From Pseudescherichia sp031998825 (GTDB taxonomy: Bacteria > Pseudomonadota > Gammaproteobacteria > Enterobacterales > Enterobacteriaceae): a DNA stretch of 64,000 bases. The position numbers were made by a program, and so were the translations under genes. Below the pieces are notes generated by a model. The model worked only from the letters and a program-made list of their open reading frames with translations. It was not told the origin of the DNA and made no database searches. Location of the stretch: positions 1 through 64,000 of the forward strand of contig NZ_DAMACX010000012.1 in the NCBI RefSeq assembly GCF_031998825.1, given 5' to 3'. Below, one piece after another: positions 52,173 through 62,074 of this stretch; positions within the stretch are counted from its first letter, which is position 1, and the number at the start of each line of letters is the position of its first letter.

Positions 52173-54477
52173 GTGAAACGTGGTCGTACAGGGTGCTCTC
52201 GCTGGCTGTTGCTGCCGGGGGCGCTGGCTGCTCTGCTTATCATATTGCTGCTTGCGGATCGGATCTGGCCGCTGCCCCTCGCCGAGGTTAATCCGGCGCG
52301 GGTGGTGGTGGCCGAAGACGGCACGCCGCTGTGGCGCTTTGCCGACGCTGACGGCATCTGGCGCTATCCGGTGACCATTGAAGAGGTGTCCCCGCGCTAT
52401 CTGCAGGCGCTGATCCAGTATGAAGATCGCTGGTTCTGGACGCATCCTGGGGTCAACCCGCTGGCGATTGCCCGCGCCGCCTGGCAGGATCTGCGCTCGG
52501 CCAGGGTGGTTTCCGGGGGCAGCACCCTGACCATGCAGGTTGCCCGGCTGCTCGATCCCCATCCGCGCACCTTCGGTGGCAAGATACGCCAGCTGTGGCA
52601 CGCGCTCCAGCTGGAGTGGCATCTCTCCAAGCGCGAAATTTTGACCCTCTATCTCAATCGCGCCCCCTTCGGCGGCACCCTGCAGGGCGTGGGTGCGGCC
52701 AGCTGGGCCTACCTTGGTAAATCCCCGGCGCAGCTGAGCTATGCCGAGGCCGCTTTGCTGGCGGTGCTGCCCCAGGCTCCGAGCCGCCTGCGTCCGGATC
52801 GCTGGCCCGAGCGGGCGCAGGCGGCGCGGGATAAGGTGCTGGAGCGCATGGCATCACAGCAGGTCTGGTCGGCGCAGCAGGTGCATGAGTCCCGCGAGGA
52901 GCCGGTCTGGCTCGCGCCCCGGCAGATGCCCCAGCTTGCGCCGTTGTTCGCCCGGCGGGTAGCGGGCAAAGATAAACAGAGCAAAATTGTCACAACTCTC
53001 GACGCCACGCTGCAACGGCAGCTGGAGGCGCTGGCGCTCAACGTCAAGCCGCAGCTGCCGCTGCGCAGCTCACTGGCGATGATCGTTGTCGATCACACCA
53101 CCATGAAGGTGCGCGGCTGGGTTGGTTCTGTGGATATTAACGACGACAGCCGCTTCAGCCATGTGGATATGGTCACCGCCGTGCGATCCCCTGGTCTATG
53201 GGCTGGCGATGGACGAGGGGCTGATCCATCCGGCGTCGCTTTTGCAGGACGTTCCCCGGCTGGCGGAAGATTACCGCCCCGGTAACTTTGATAGCGGCTT
53301 TCACGGTCCGGTCAGCATGAGCGAAGCCCTGGTCCGCTCGCTCAATCTGCCCGCGGTGCAGGTGCTGGAGGCGTATGGCCCGAAACGCTTCGCTGCCCGC
53401 CTGCGCAACGCCGGGCTGCCGCTGACCCTGCCCGCCGGGGCCGAGCCGAACCTGTCGCTGATCCTCGGCGGGGCAGGGGCGACGCTGGCCGACATCACCG
53501 CCGCCTACAGCGCCTTTGCCCGCCACGGCAAGGCCGGGTTTTTACGCCTCCAGCCGGACGATCCGCTGGTGGAGCGACCGCTACTGTCGCCGGGGGCGGC
53601 ATGGATTATTCGCCGTATTCTCGCCTCTCAGGCGCAGCCGCTTCCCGATGCGGATCTTGGTCAGGTTGTCCCTCTTGCGTGGAAAACCGGCACCAGCTAC
53701 GGCTACCGGGATGCATGGGCGGTGGGCATCAACGCCCGCTACGTGATTGGCATCTGGACCGGGCGGCCTGACGGTACCCCGGTCGCCGGACAGTTTGGCT
53801 TCGCCAGCGCCGTGCCGATGCTGAACCAGGTCAACAATATGCTACAGGCCCACTCGGCGCTGGAGGTGGCCCGCCAGCCGCGCGATCCGCGTCCTGAGTC
53901 GGTCAGCCGGGGCGTCATCTGCTGGCCCGGTGGTCAAAGCCTGCCCGCCGGGGATAGCAACTGCCGCCGCCGTCTCGCCACCTGGCTGCTGGACAAGAGC
54001 GAGCCGCCGACGCTTTTACTGCCCCAGCAGGAGGGCATCCGCGGGATCCGCTTCCCGGTCTGGCTCAATGCCCAGGGCCAGCGCGTGGCGGCGGACTGCG
54101 CGGAGGCACAGGAGCAGACCCTGGTGGTGTGGCCCCTGCCGCTGGAGCCGTGGCTCCCCGCCAGCGAGCGCCGCACCGCACGCCTGCCTGCGCCTTCAGT
54201 TAGCTGCCCGCCGCGTCAGCAGGAGTATCCGCCTCCGCTACTGCTCACTGGCGTAAGGGACGGGGCGGTAGTGAAGCGGCTCCCCGGCGAGGCATTCGTC
54301 TCCCTGCCGTTACAGGCGTTGGGCGGGGAGGGGGAGCGCTGGTGGTTTATCAACGGCGAGCCGTTAGACAACCACGGACGAGCGTTAAGCCTGCGTCTGG
54401 AGAAGCGGGGGGAGTATCAATTGGTCGTGATGGATGGAGTGGGACAGACCGCAACGGTGCTTTTTCGGGTGCTGTAG
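52173..54477 (+). pseudogene. pbpC: Penicillin-binding protein 1C, frameshifted by a deletion in the active site
   Basis: Class A PBP (peptidoglycan glycosyltransferase plus transpeptidase-like domain). GTG 52173 fits the family N-terminus (membrane segment LLLPGALAALLIILLLA) and is 2 bases after yfhM. The GT51 domain is intact (YEDRWFWTHPG, GGSTLTMQVARLL). At about 53187-53191 the frame changes: upstream reads ...VTAVRSP, downstream resumes PLVYGLAMDEGLIHP in another frame. An intact protein should read RSPGSxLKPLVYG, so 20 bases are missing, including the SxxK Ser and Lys. The broken frame stops at 53285 (about 370 residues); the second frame then runs to 54477 with KTGTSYG and the C-terminal BiPBP domain intact. 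Sequencing or assembly error cannot be excluded. Confidence 0.88.
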
Positions 54478-54564
54478 CGCCAGTTTGCGGCTTGAGGTTG
54501 CTAAAACTCATCTTATTTTAAAAAAATGTTATCTTCATCCATAGGCAAGGGTGGCGTAGCTCTC

Positions 54565-54570
54565 TATAAT
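54565..54570 (+). promoter_or_regulatory. ndk -10 element
   Basis: TATAAT 55 bases before the ndk ATG, in the 148-base pbpC-ndk gap. No good -35 is visible at 16-18 bases. Confidence 0.45.
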
Positions 54571-54625
54571 TCGCGCCAGGTCATACGGGTGTATGCACGA
54601 CAACAAATACATAACAGAGGTTATC

Positions 54626-55057
54626 ATGGCAATTGAACGTACTTTTTCCATCATCAAGCCGAACGCGGTGGCAAAAAACGTTATTGGCAGCATCTTTGCA
54701 CGCTTTGAATCCGCTGGGTTCAAAATCGTTGGCACCAAAATGCTGCATCTGACCGTTGAGCAGGCTCGCGGTTTTTACGCTGAGCACGAAGGTCGCCCAT
54801 TCTTTGACGGTCTGGTTGAGTTCATGACCTCTGGCCCGATCGTAGTATCCGTGCTGGAAGGCGAAAACGCCGTACAGCGTCACCGCGATCTGCTGGGTGC
54901 GACCAACCCGGATAACGCGCTGGCCGGTACCCTGCGCGCCGACTACGCTGACAGCTTCACCGAGAACGGCACCCACGGTTCTGACTCCGTTGAGTCTGCT
55001 ACCCGTGAAATCGCCTTCTTCTTCGGTGAGAACGAAGTCTGCCCGCGCACGCGTTAA
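54626..55057 (+). CDS. ndk: Nucleoside diphosphate kinase
   Basis: Transfers the gamma phosphate of ATP to NDPs through a phospho-His. 143 residues starting MAIERTFSIIKPNAVAKN; the catalytic His is in SDSVESATREI context preceded by NGTHGSDS (near residue 117). ATG 54626 follows an AGAGG ribosome site; an upstream in-frame ATG at 54593 would add 11 residues without family support. Confidence 0.97.
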   Translation: MAIERTFSIIKPNAVAKNVIGSIFARFESAGFKIVGTKMLHLTVEQARGFYAEHEGRPFFDGLVEFMTSGPIVVSVLEGENAVQRHRDLLGATNPDNALAGTLRADYADSFTENGTHGSDSVESATREIAFFFGENEVCPRTR

Positions 55058-55117
55058 TTATTTCGCTAATGCCGCCGACAGACGTGGCATTGGTGCAGTA
55101 GAATTTGTACAATGCAG

Positions 55118-55157
55118 CGCCCCGGATGAGCAAACTGCTTTCCGGGGCGTTTCTTTT
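55118..55157 (+). terminator. ndk intrinsic terminator
   Basis: CGCCCCGG, 16-base loop, CCGGGGCG, then TTTCTTTT, in the 147-base ndk-rlmN gap. Confidence 0.85.
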
Positions 55158-55204
55158 CAACCCTCCAGGGGCCATAACGTGTAACAACGAGGCCGGAAAA
55201 AATT

Positions 55205-56371
55205 ATGTCTGAATTAGTCAATACCACCGAAGTCGTCATTCCTGCGGTTCCAAATAAAAATGGAAAAATCAACCTGCTGGATCTCAACCGTCAGCAGATG
55301 CGCGAATTTTTCAAAAACCTGGGCGAAAAGCCGTTCCGTGCCGACCAGGTGATGAAGTGGATGTACCACTACTGCAGCGACAACTTTGACGATATGACCG
55401 ATATCAACAAGGCGCTGCGTAACAAGCTCAAAGAGGTCGCGGAGATCCGCGCCCCGGAAGTTGTTGAAGAGCAGCGCTCTACCGACGGCACCATTAAATG
55501 GGCGATCGCGGTGGGCGATCAGCGCGTTGAGACGGTCTATATCCCGGAAGAGGATCGCGCCACGCTGTGCGTCTCCTCCCAGGTCGGCTGTGCTCTGGAG
55601 TGTAAATTCTGCTCTACCGCCCAGCAGGGCTTTAACCGTAACCTGCGGGTATCCGAGATCATTGGCCAGGTGTGGCGTGCGGCGAAAATCGTCGGCGCGG
55701 CAAAAGTGACCGGCACGCGTCCAATCACCAACGTGGTGATGATGGGCATGGGCGAGCCGCTGCTCAACCTGAACAACGTCGTTCCGGCGATGGAGATCAT
55801 GTTGGATGATTTTGGCTTTGGCCTCTCCAAGCGCCGCGTGACCCTGTCCACCTCTGGCGTTGTGCCTGCGCTGGACAAGCTGGGCGATATGATCGACGTG
55901 GCGCTGGCGATTTCGCTCCACGCGCCGACGGACGAGATCCGTGACGAAATTGTGCCGATCAACAAAAAGTACAATATCGAAACCTTCCTTGATGCCGTTC
56001 GCCGCTACATTAGCAAATCCAACGCTAACCAGGGCCGCGTCACCATTGAGTACGTTATGCTGGATCACGTCAACGACGGTACCGAGCATGCGCACCAGCT
56101 GGCGGAAGTGCTGAAGAACACCCCGTGCAAGATCAACCTGATCCCATGGAACCCGTTCCCCGGCGCGCCGTATGGCCGTAGCTCAAACAGCCGTATCGAT
56201 CGCTTCTCTAAGGTGCTGATGGAGTATGGTTTTACCACTATCGTGCGTAAAACCCGCGGTGATGATATCGACGCTGCCTGCGGCCAGCTGGCGGGTGAGG
56301 TGATTGACCGTACCAAGCGCACCCTGCGCAAGCGTATGCAGGGCGAGCCAATTTCGGTTAAAGCCGTCTAA
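55205..56371 (+). CDS. rlmN: Dual-specificity RNA methyltransferase RlmN
   Basis: Radical SAM enzyme that makes 2-methyladenosine at A2503 of 23S rRNA and A37 of some tRNAs. The cluster motif is CALECKFCSTAQQGFNRN (CxxxCxxC), with GMGEPLLNLNNV and the C-terminal Cys in DDIDAACGQL that carries the methyl transfer intermediate. 388 residues. Possibly the start of an rlmN-rodZ-ispG group, although rodZ has its own promoter candidate. Confidence 0.97.
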   Translation: MSELVNTTEVVIPAVPNKNGKINLLDLNRQQMREFFKNLGEKPFRADQVMKWMYHYCSDNFDDMTDINKALRNKLKEVAEIRAPEVVEEQRSTDGTIKWAIAVGDQRVETVYIPEEDRATLCVSSQVGCALECKFCSTAQQGFNRNLRVSEIIGQVWRAAKIVGAAKVTGTRPITNVVMMGMGEPLLNLNNVVPAMEIMLDDFGFGLSKRRVTLSTSGVVPALDKLGDMIDVALAISLHAPTDEIRDEIVPINKKYNIETFLDAVRRYISKSNANQGRVTIEYVMLDHVNDGTEHAHQLAEVLKNTPCKINLIPWNPFPGAPYGRSSNSRIDRFSKVLMEYGFTTIVRKTRGDDIDAACGQLAGEVIDRTKRTLRKRMQGEPISVKAV

Positions 56372-56415
56372 TTATGCTTTCTGCACGGTCCCGAAGCGGG
56401 ATCGTGCAGCATAAT
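56371..56415 (+). other. Extended stem-loop after rlmN
   Basis: Inner stem TGCACGGTCCCG with CGGGATCGTGCA (one G-U pair), flanked by outer arms ATTATGC and GCATAAT. It starts at the rlmN stop codon. There is no U-run after it, so mRNA protection or Rho-independent pausing is as likely as termination. Confidence 0.6.
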
Positions 56416-56535
56416 CGCGTGGCGTAACTTACTCAAATATACAGTTTCGATAAATAATTACGGTGCGTTTCCGTCGTGATTGAGGCAGTATGTAACGATG
56501 GAACAACAGTTTAGCCCACGAGGTAAAAGCTGTTC

Positions 56536-56567
56536 TGTTATCCCCGGCCTGACAGCTCTATACTGTC
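56536..56567 (+). promoter_or_regulatory. rodZ promoter candidate with inverted repeat
   Basis: TATACT at 56559-56564 with a weak TGTTAT at 17-base spacing. GACAG (56551-56555) and CTGTC (56563-56567) form an inverted repeat across the -10. The rest of the 294-base rlmN-rodZ gap shows no gene. Confidence 0.4.
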
Positions 56568-56665
56568 GGTCTAAGGTTAACTGACCCAGAAGTTTCGCGG
56601 TGCGGGTGGGCATTGTGACTTACCGGCACCTGATTTTACATTTCACGTACCAGCAGCTGTAGCGA

Positions 56666-57679
56666 ATGAATACTGAAGCCACTCAAGACCTAAATGCAAC
56701 ACAAACCACTGGCGTCCGCCTGCGCAACGCCCGCGAGCAGCTTGGGCTAAGCCAACAAGCGGTCGCTGAACGCCTGTGCCTCAAGGTTTCCACCGTTCGC
56801 GATATCGAAGAAGACAAAGCGCCTGCCGAACTGGCTTCTACCTTCCTGCGGGGCTATATCCGCTCCTATGCACGCCTCGTGCACATCCCGGAAGAAGAGC
56901 TGCTGCCAATGATGGAAAAACAGGCACCGGTCAGAGCGGCAAAGGTCGCCCCGATGCACTCTTTTTCTCTTGGCAAACGCCGTAAGAAGCGCGATGGCTG
57001 GCTGTCGAGCATCACCTGGCTGATTGTCTTTGTCGTGGTTGGCCTGACCGGCGCATGGTGGTGGCAGAACCACAAAGCCCAGCAGGAGGAGATCAGCACG
57101 ATGGCCGATCAATCCTCTGCTGAACTGAGCGCGAGTAACAACGAAACGCAAAGCGTCCCTCTGAATACCGATCCGGCCGAGCCTGCTGACGCGCAGACCA
57201 CCGGTACCGCACCTGCCGACGTAGCGGCCCAGACGCCGCCAGCAGCAGCGACTACCGCGCCGGCACAGACTAACGCGCAAAACGCCGTGGTCTCTCCGTC
57301 CCAGGCTAACGTTGACGCCGTGGCTGCCCCTGCGGCAACCGCTGCGCCAGCGGCGAATACCGCACCGGACGCAGCGCCGCTGCCGACCGATCAGGCGGGC
57401 GTGACAAATACCGTTGATGCCAACGCGCTGGCGATGACCTTTACCGCCGACTGTTGGCTGGAAGTGATCGACGCCACCGGCAAGAAGCTGTTCAGCGGCA
57501 TCCAGCGTAGCGGTGCCAGCCTGAACCTGGCCGGTCAGACCCCTTATAAGTTAAAAATTGGTGCACCGTCAGCCGTGCAGATCCAGTTCCAGGGCAAGCC
57601 CGTCGATCTGAGCCGCTTTATCAGAAGTAACCAGGTTGCGCGCCTGACCCTCAATGCCGAACAATCAGCAGCTCAGTAA
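56666..57679 (+). CDS. rodZ: Cytoskeletal protein RodZ
   Basis: Anchors MreB filaments to the elongation machinery and sets rod shape. N-terminal Xre-like helix-turn-helix (VRLRNAREQLGLSQQAVAERL), one membrane helix near residues 113-132 (SITWLIVFVVVGLTGAWWW), a periplasmic Ala/Thr/Pro-rich linker (about 160-250) and a C-terminal beta domain (FTADCWLEVIDATGKKLFSG). 337 residues, as in E. coli. 27 bases before ispG. Confidence 0.96.
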   Translation: MNTEATQDLNATQTTGVRLRNAREQLGLSQQAVAERLCLKVSTVRDIEEDKAPAELASTFLRGYIRSYARLVHIPEEELLPMMEKQAPVRAAKVAPMHSFSLGKRRKKRDGWLSSITWLIVFVVVGLTGAWWWQNHKAQQEEISTMADQSSAELSASNNETQSVPLNTDPAEPADAQTTGTAPADVAAQTPPAAATTAPAQTNAQNAVVSPSQANVDAVAAPAATAAPAANTAPDAAPLPTDQAGVTNTVDANALAMTFTADCWLEVIDATGKKLFSGIQRSGASLNLAGQTPYKLKIGAPSAVQIQFQGKPVDLSRFIRSNQVARLTLNAEQSAAQ

Positions 57680-57706
57680 CTGACGGGCAACGCGGGAGAG
57701 TTTTCA

Positions 57707-58825
57707 ATGCATAACCAGGCCCCTATTCAGCGTAGAAAATCGAAACGCATCTACGTGGGGAATGTACCTATCGGCGATGGCGCTCCTATCGCCGTTCAGT
57801 CAATGACCAATACGCGCACCACGGATGTGGAAGCGACGGTCAACCAGATCAAAGCCCTTGAGCGCGTTGGCGCGGATATCGTCCGTGTCTCCGTGCCGAC
57901 CATGGACGCGGCGGAAGCCTTTAAGCTCATCAAACAGCAGGTTAGCGTTCCGCTGGTCGCGGATATCCACTTTGACTACCGTATTGCGCTGAAGGTGGCG
58001 GAGTACGGCGTCGACTGCCTACGTATCAACCCGGGCAACATCGGTAACGAAGAGCGTATTCGCACCGTTGTTGACTGCGCACGAGACAAAAACATTCCGA
58101 TCCGCATCGGCGTTAACGCCGGATCGCTGGAGAAGGATCTGCAGGAGAAGTATGGTGAGCCGACGCCGCAGGCGCTGCTGGAGTCCGCCATGCGCCATGT
58201 GGATCATCTGGATCGTCTCAACTTCGACCAGTTCAAAGTGAGCGTCAAAGCGTCCGACGTCTTCCTCGCCGTTGAATCCTACCGCCTGCTGGCGAAGCAG
58301 ATCGATCAGCCCCTGCACCTCGGGATCACCGAAGCCGGTGGCGCACGTGCAGGCTCGGTGAAGTCAGCCATTGGTCTCGGACTGCTGCTCTCGGAAGGGA
58401 TCGGCGACACGCTGCGTATCTCACTGGCGGCAGATCCGGTTGAAGAGATCAAAGTCGGTTTCGATATCCTCAAGTCCCTGCGCATCCGCTCCCGTGGCAT
58501 TAACTTTATCGCCTGCCCAACCTGCTCCCGTCAGGAGTTTGACGTTATCGGCACGGTGAATGCCCTTGAGCAGCGCCTGGAAGATATCATCACCCCGATG
58601 GACGTCTCCATCATCGGCTGCGTGGTGAATGGACCGGGCGAAGCGCTGGTCTCCACCCTCGGCGTAACCGGCGGCAACAAGAAGAGCGGCCTGTACGAAG
58701 ACGGCGTGCGCAAAGACCGGCTGGACAACGGCGACATGATCGCCCAGCTGGAAGCCCGCATCCGCGCCAAGGCCTCCATGCTTGATGAAGCCCGCCGCAT
58801 TGACGTTCAGCAGCTGGAAAAATAA
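57707..58825 (+). CDS. ispG: 4-Hydroxy-3-methylbut-2-en-1-yl diphosphate synthase
   Basis: [4Fe-4S] enzyme of the MEP isoprenoid pathway; reduces MEcPP to HMBPP. TIM-barrel N-terminal part (VGNVPIGDGAPIAVQSMTNT) and a C-terminal cluster domain with cysteines in FIACPTCSRQEFD and GCVVNGPGEA. 372 residues, as in E. coli. Its cluster would depend on the isc system encoded 20 kb upstream. Confidence 0.98.
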   Translation: MHNQAPIQRRKSKRIYVGNVPIGDGAPIAVQSMTNTRTTDVEATVNQIKALERVGADIVRVSVPTMDAAEAFKLIKQQVSVPLVADIHFDYRIALKVAEYGVDCLRINPGNIGNEERIRTVVDCARDKNIPIRIGVNAGSLEKDLQEKYGEPTPQALLESAMRHVDHLDRLNFDQFKVSVKASDVFLAVESYRLLAKQIDQPLHLGITEAGGARAGSVKSAIGLGLLLSEGIGDTLRISLAADPVEEIKVGFDILKSLRIRSRGINFIACPTCSRQEFDVIGTVNALEQRLEDIITPMDVSIIGCVVNGPGEALVSTLGVTGGNKKSGLYEDGVRKDRLDNGDMIAQLEARIRAKASMLDEARRIDVQQLEK

Positions 58826-58860
58826 CGTAGCTGGGAAGCGGCTGGCTTCCCGTGTATGAT

Positions 58861-58909
58861 TGAACCCGCAGGGCCCGCACGTTCGGGTTTGCCCTGAGGG
58901 TTCATTTTT
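58861..58909 (+). terminator. ispG-hisS intergenic terminator
   Basis: TGAACCC-GCAGGGC pairs with GCCCTGA-GGGTTCA (one internal mismatch), followed by TTTTTA. It would end ispG transcripts, implying a separate promoter or regulated read-through for hisS. Confidence 0.8.
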
Positions 58910-58930
58910 ATATTTATAAAGAGAATAAAC

Positions 58931-60205
58931 GTGGCAAAGAATATTCAAGCCATTCGCGGCATGAACGATTACCTGCCAGGCGACACCGCCATCTGGCAGC
59001 GCATTGAAGGCACACTTAAGAACGTGCTCGGCAGCTACGGTTACAGTGAAATCCGCTTGCCGATTGTAGAGCAGACCCCGTTATTCAAACGCGCCATCGG
59101 TGAAGTGACCGACGTGGTTGAAAAAGAGATGTATACCTTTGACGACCGCAACGGCGATAGCCTGACGCTGCGTCCGGAAGGTACGGCGGGCTGCGTACGC
59201 GCCGGCATCGAACATGGTCTCCTGTACAATCAGGAGCAGCGTCTGTGGTACGTCGGGCCGATGTTCCGCTACGAGCGTCCGCAGAAAGGGCGCTACCGCC
59301 AGTTCCATCAGCTGGGCTGCGAAGTCTTTGGCCTGCAGGGCCCGGATATCGACGCCGAGCTGATCCTGCTCACCGCCCGCTGGTGGCGTGCGCTGGGCAT
59401 CGCCGATCACGTTAGCCTGGAGCTGAACTCCATCGGCTCGCTGGAGGCGCGTGCCAACTACCGCGATGCGCTGGTCGCGTTCCTTGAGCAGCACAAAGAT
59501 AAGCTCGACGAAGACTGCAAGCGCCGCATGTACAGCAACCCGCTGCGCGTGCTGGACTCAAAGAACCCGGACGTGCAGCAGCTGTTAAACGACGCTCCGG
59601 CGCTGGGTGACTACCTGGACGACGATTCTCGCGAGCACTTTGCCGGTCTGTGTAAACTGCTGGACGCGGCAGGCATTGCCTATACCGTAAACCAGCGCCT
59701 GGTGCGCGGCCTCGACTACTACAACCGCACCGTCTTTGAGTGGGTGACTACCAGCCTCGGCTCGCAGGGCACGGTCTGCGCAGGCGGCCGCTACGACGGC
59801 CTGGTTGAGCAGCTCGGCGGACGCGCAACGCCAGCGGTTGGCTTTGCGATGGGCCTCGAGCGACTTGTTTTGTTAGTTCAGGCAGTTAATCCGGAATTTA
59901 ATGCCGATCCCGTTGTCGATATATACCTGGTCGCGTCGGGTACGGACACGCAGGCCGCTGCGCTGCAGCTGGCTGAGCGGGTTCGCGATGCTGTGCCTGA
60001 GGTAAAATTGATGACCAACCACGGCGGCGGCAACTTCAAGAAACAGCTTGCCCGTGCCGACAAGTGGGGGGCTCGCGTCGCGCTGGTGCTGGGTGAGTCG
60101 GAAGTGGCTGACGGTAACGTGGTGGTGAAAGATTTACGCTCTGGTGAGCAGACGACCGTAGCGCAGGATAGCGTTGCCGCGCATTTGCGCACACTACTGG
60201 GTTAA
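58931..60205 (+). CDS. hisS: Histidyl-tRNA synthetase
   Basis: Class II synthetase charging tRNA-His. Motif 2 is in MFRYERPQKGRYRQFHQLG; the His-specific motifs are LVRGLDYYNRTVFEW and AGGRYDGL; motif 3 is GFAMGLERL. C-terminal anticodon domain from about residue 330. GTG start, 424 residues, as in E. coli. Confidence 0.98.
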   Translation: MAKNIQAIRGMNDYLPGDTAIWQRIEGTLKNVLGSYGYSEIRLPIVEQTPLFKRAIGEVTDVVEKEMYTFDDRNGDSLTLRPEGTAGCVRAGIEHGLLYNQEQRLWYVGPMFRYERPQKGRYRQFHQLGCEVFGLQGPDIDAELILLTARWWRALGIADHVSLELNSIGSLEARANYRDALVAFLEQHKDKLDEDCKRRMYSNPLRVLDSKNPDVQQLLNDAPALGDYLDDDSREHFAGLCKLLDAAGIAYTVNQRLVRGLDYYNRTVFEWVTTSLGSQGTVCAGGRYDGLVEQLGGRATPAVGFAMGLERLVLLVQAVNPEFNADPVVDIYLVASGTDTQAAALQLAERVRDAVPEVKLMTNHGGGNFKKQLARADKWGARVALVLGESEVADGNVVVKDLRSGEQTTVAQDSVAAHLRTLLG

Positions 60206-60241
60206 TCTCCCCGGGGAATTATCGTTTAGGAGAAGGACTGC

Positions 60242-60862
60242 GTGGAAATCTACGAGAACGAGCACGACCAGGTTGATGCGATTAAACGCTTCTTTGCCGA
60301 GAATGGCAAAGCGCTGGCCGTTGGGGTTATTTTAGGCGTTGGCGCGCTGGTAGGCTGGCGCTACTGGGCGAGCCATCAGGATGATTCCGTGCGTGAATCA
60401 TCGTATGCCTATGAAAATGCCGTCTCGGCGCTGCGGGCGGATAAGCCAGAGACGCTGGCGGCCGCAGAGAAGTTTGCTGCTGATACCAAAAACACCTATG
60501 GTGCCTTTGCCTCCCTTGAGCTGGCCCAGCAGTTTGTCGAGAGCAACCAGCTGGATAAAGCCGCAGCGCAGCTGCAGCAGGGTCTGGCTGCCGCCAGCGA
60601 TGAGAATCTGAAAGCGGTGATCAACCTGCGCCTGGCGCGTGTTCAGGTACAGCTGAAGCAGGCCGATGCGGCGCTGAAAACCCTGGAGTCCATTAAGGGT
60701 GAAGGCTGGACGGCCATCGTAGCCGATCTGCGCGGCGAAGCCCTGCTCAGCAAGGGCGATAAACAAGGTGCTCGCAGCGCCTGGGAAACGGGCGCGAAAA
60801 GCGACGCTTCGCCAGCGCTGAGTGAAATGTTGCAGATGAAAATCAATAATTTGTCCATCTGA
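60242..60862 (+). CDS. yfgM: Ancillary SecYEG translocon subunit YfgM
   Basis: Single-pass inner-membrane protein with a periplasmic TPR-like domain; in E. coli it associates with SecYEG and PpiD. Short cytoplasmic N-terminus (EIYENEHDQVDAIKRFF), membrane helix about residues 23-40 (ALAVGVILGVGALVGW), then helical repeats. GTG start, 206 residues. It sits between hisS and bamB, 10 bases before the latter. Confidence 0.95.
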   Translation: MEIYENEHDQVDAIKRFFAENGKALAVGVILGVGALVGWRYWASHQDDSVRESSYAYENAVSALRADKPETLAAAEKFAADTKNTYGAFASLELAQQFVESNQLDKAAAQLQQGLAAASDENLKAVINLRLARVQVQLKQADAALKTLESIKGEGWTAIVADLRGEALLSKGDKQGARSAWETGAKSDASPALSEMLQMKINNLSI

Positions 60863-60872
60863 GAGGGACCCG

Positions 60873-62051
60873 ATGCAATTGCGTAAATTACTTCTGCCAG
60901 GGCTGCTTTCGGTCACCTTGCTGAGTGGCTGTTCTCTGTTTAATGGCGAAGAAGACGTTGTCAAAATGTCTCCGCTGCCGACGGTTGAAAATCAGTTTGA
61001 CCCGTCTACCGCGTGGAGCACCTCTGTCGGCAACGGCATTGGCGATTTCTACTCTAACCTGCACCCGGCGTTTGCTGACAGCGTGGTTTACGCTGCCGAT
61101 CGTCATGGGATGGTGAAAGCCATCAACGCAGATGATGGGAAAGAGGTGTGGTCTATCAGCCTGGCCGAGAAGAGCGGCTGGTTCTCTACCCGTCCAGCGC
61201 TGCTCTCCGGCGGCCTGACGGTGGCTGGCGGCCACGTCTACGTTGGCAGTGAAAAGGCGCAGGTTTATGCCCTGAACACCAACGATGGCTCCCAGGCCTG
61301 GCAGACCACCGCCGCCGGGGAAGTGCTCTCCCGTCCGGTAGTGAGCGACGGCCTGGTGCTGATCCATACCAGCAACGGACAGCTGCAGGCGTTGAACGAG
61401 AGCGATGGTCTGGTTAAGTGGACCGTTAACCTCGACATGCCAGCCCTGTCGCTGCGCGGTGAGTCTGCCCCGGCTCCGGCCTTTGGTGCGGCGATTGTCG
61501 GCGGTGATAACGGTCGCGTCAGCGCGGTTATGCTGAAAGAGGGCCAGATGATTTGGCAGCAGCGTATCTCCCAGGCCACTGGCGCAACGGAGATCGACCG
61601 TCTGAGCGACGTTGATACCACCCCGGTAGTGGTGAACGGCGTGGTCTATACCCTGGCCTACAACGGTAACCTGACCGCGCTGGATCTGCGCAGCGGCCAG
61701 ATTATGTGGAAACGCGAGCTGGGTTCGGTGAATGATTTCATCGTTGATGGCAACCGCATCTACCTGGTTGACCAGAACGATCGCGTATTGGCCCTGACGA
61801 CTGACGGTGGCGTCACGCTCTGGACACAAAGCGACCTGCTGCACCGTAACCTGACCTCTCCGGCGTTGTATAATGGATCCATCGTAGTGGGTGATAGCGA
61901 AGGCTACATGCACTGGATCAATCCGGAAGACGGACGTTTCGTGGCGCAGCAGAAAGTTGACAGCTCCGGTCTGCTGACCGAGCCGGTTGTGGCCGATGGC
62001 AAACTGCTGATCCAGGCGAAAGACGGTACGCTCTACGCGATTACGCGTTAA
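60873..62051 (+). CDS. bamB: Outer membrane assembly lipoprotein BamB
   Basis: Lipoprotein of the BAM complex that inserts beta-barrel proteins. Lipobox LLSGC with Cys 20; an eight-bladed PQQ-like propeller follows (repeats such as VYVGSEKAQVYALNTNDGSQ and LTALDLRSGQIMWKRELG). 392 residues. Co-transcribed with yfgM; a strong terminator follows. Confidence 0.97.
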   Translation: MQLRKLLLPGLLSVTLLSGCSLFNGEEDVVKMSPLPTVENQFDPSTAWSTSVGNGIGDFYSNLHPAFADSVVYAADRHGMVKAINADDGKEVWSISLAEKSGWFSTRPALLSGGLTVAGGHVYVGSEKAQVYALNTNDGSQAWQTTAAGEVLSRPVVSDGLVLIHTSNGQLQALNESDGLVKWTVNLDMPALSLRGESAPAPAFGAAIVGGDNGRVSAVMLKEGQMIWQQRISQATGATEIDRLSDVDTTPVVVNGVVYTLAYNGNLTALDLRSGQIMWKRELGSVNDFIVDGNRIYLVDQNDRVLALTTDGGVTLWTQSDLLHRNLTSPALYNGSIVVGDSEGYMHWINPEDGRFVAQQKVDSSGLLTEPVVADGKLLIQAKDGTLYAITR

Positions 62052-62074
62052 TTACGGCGGTCGTTGGCGTTGAA

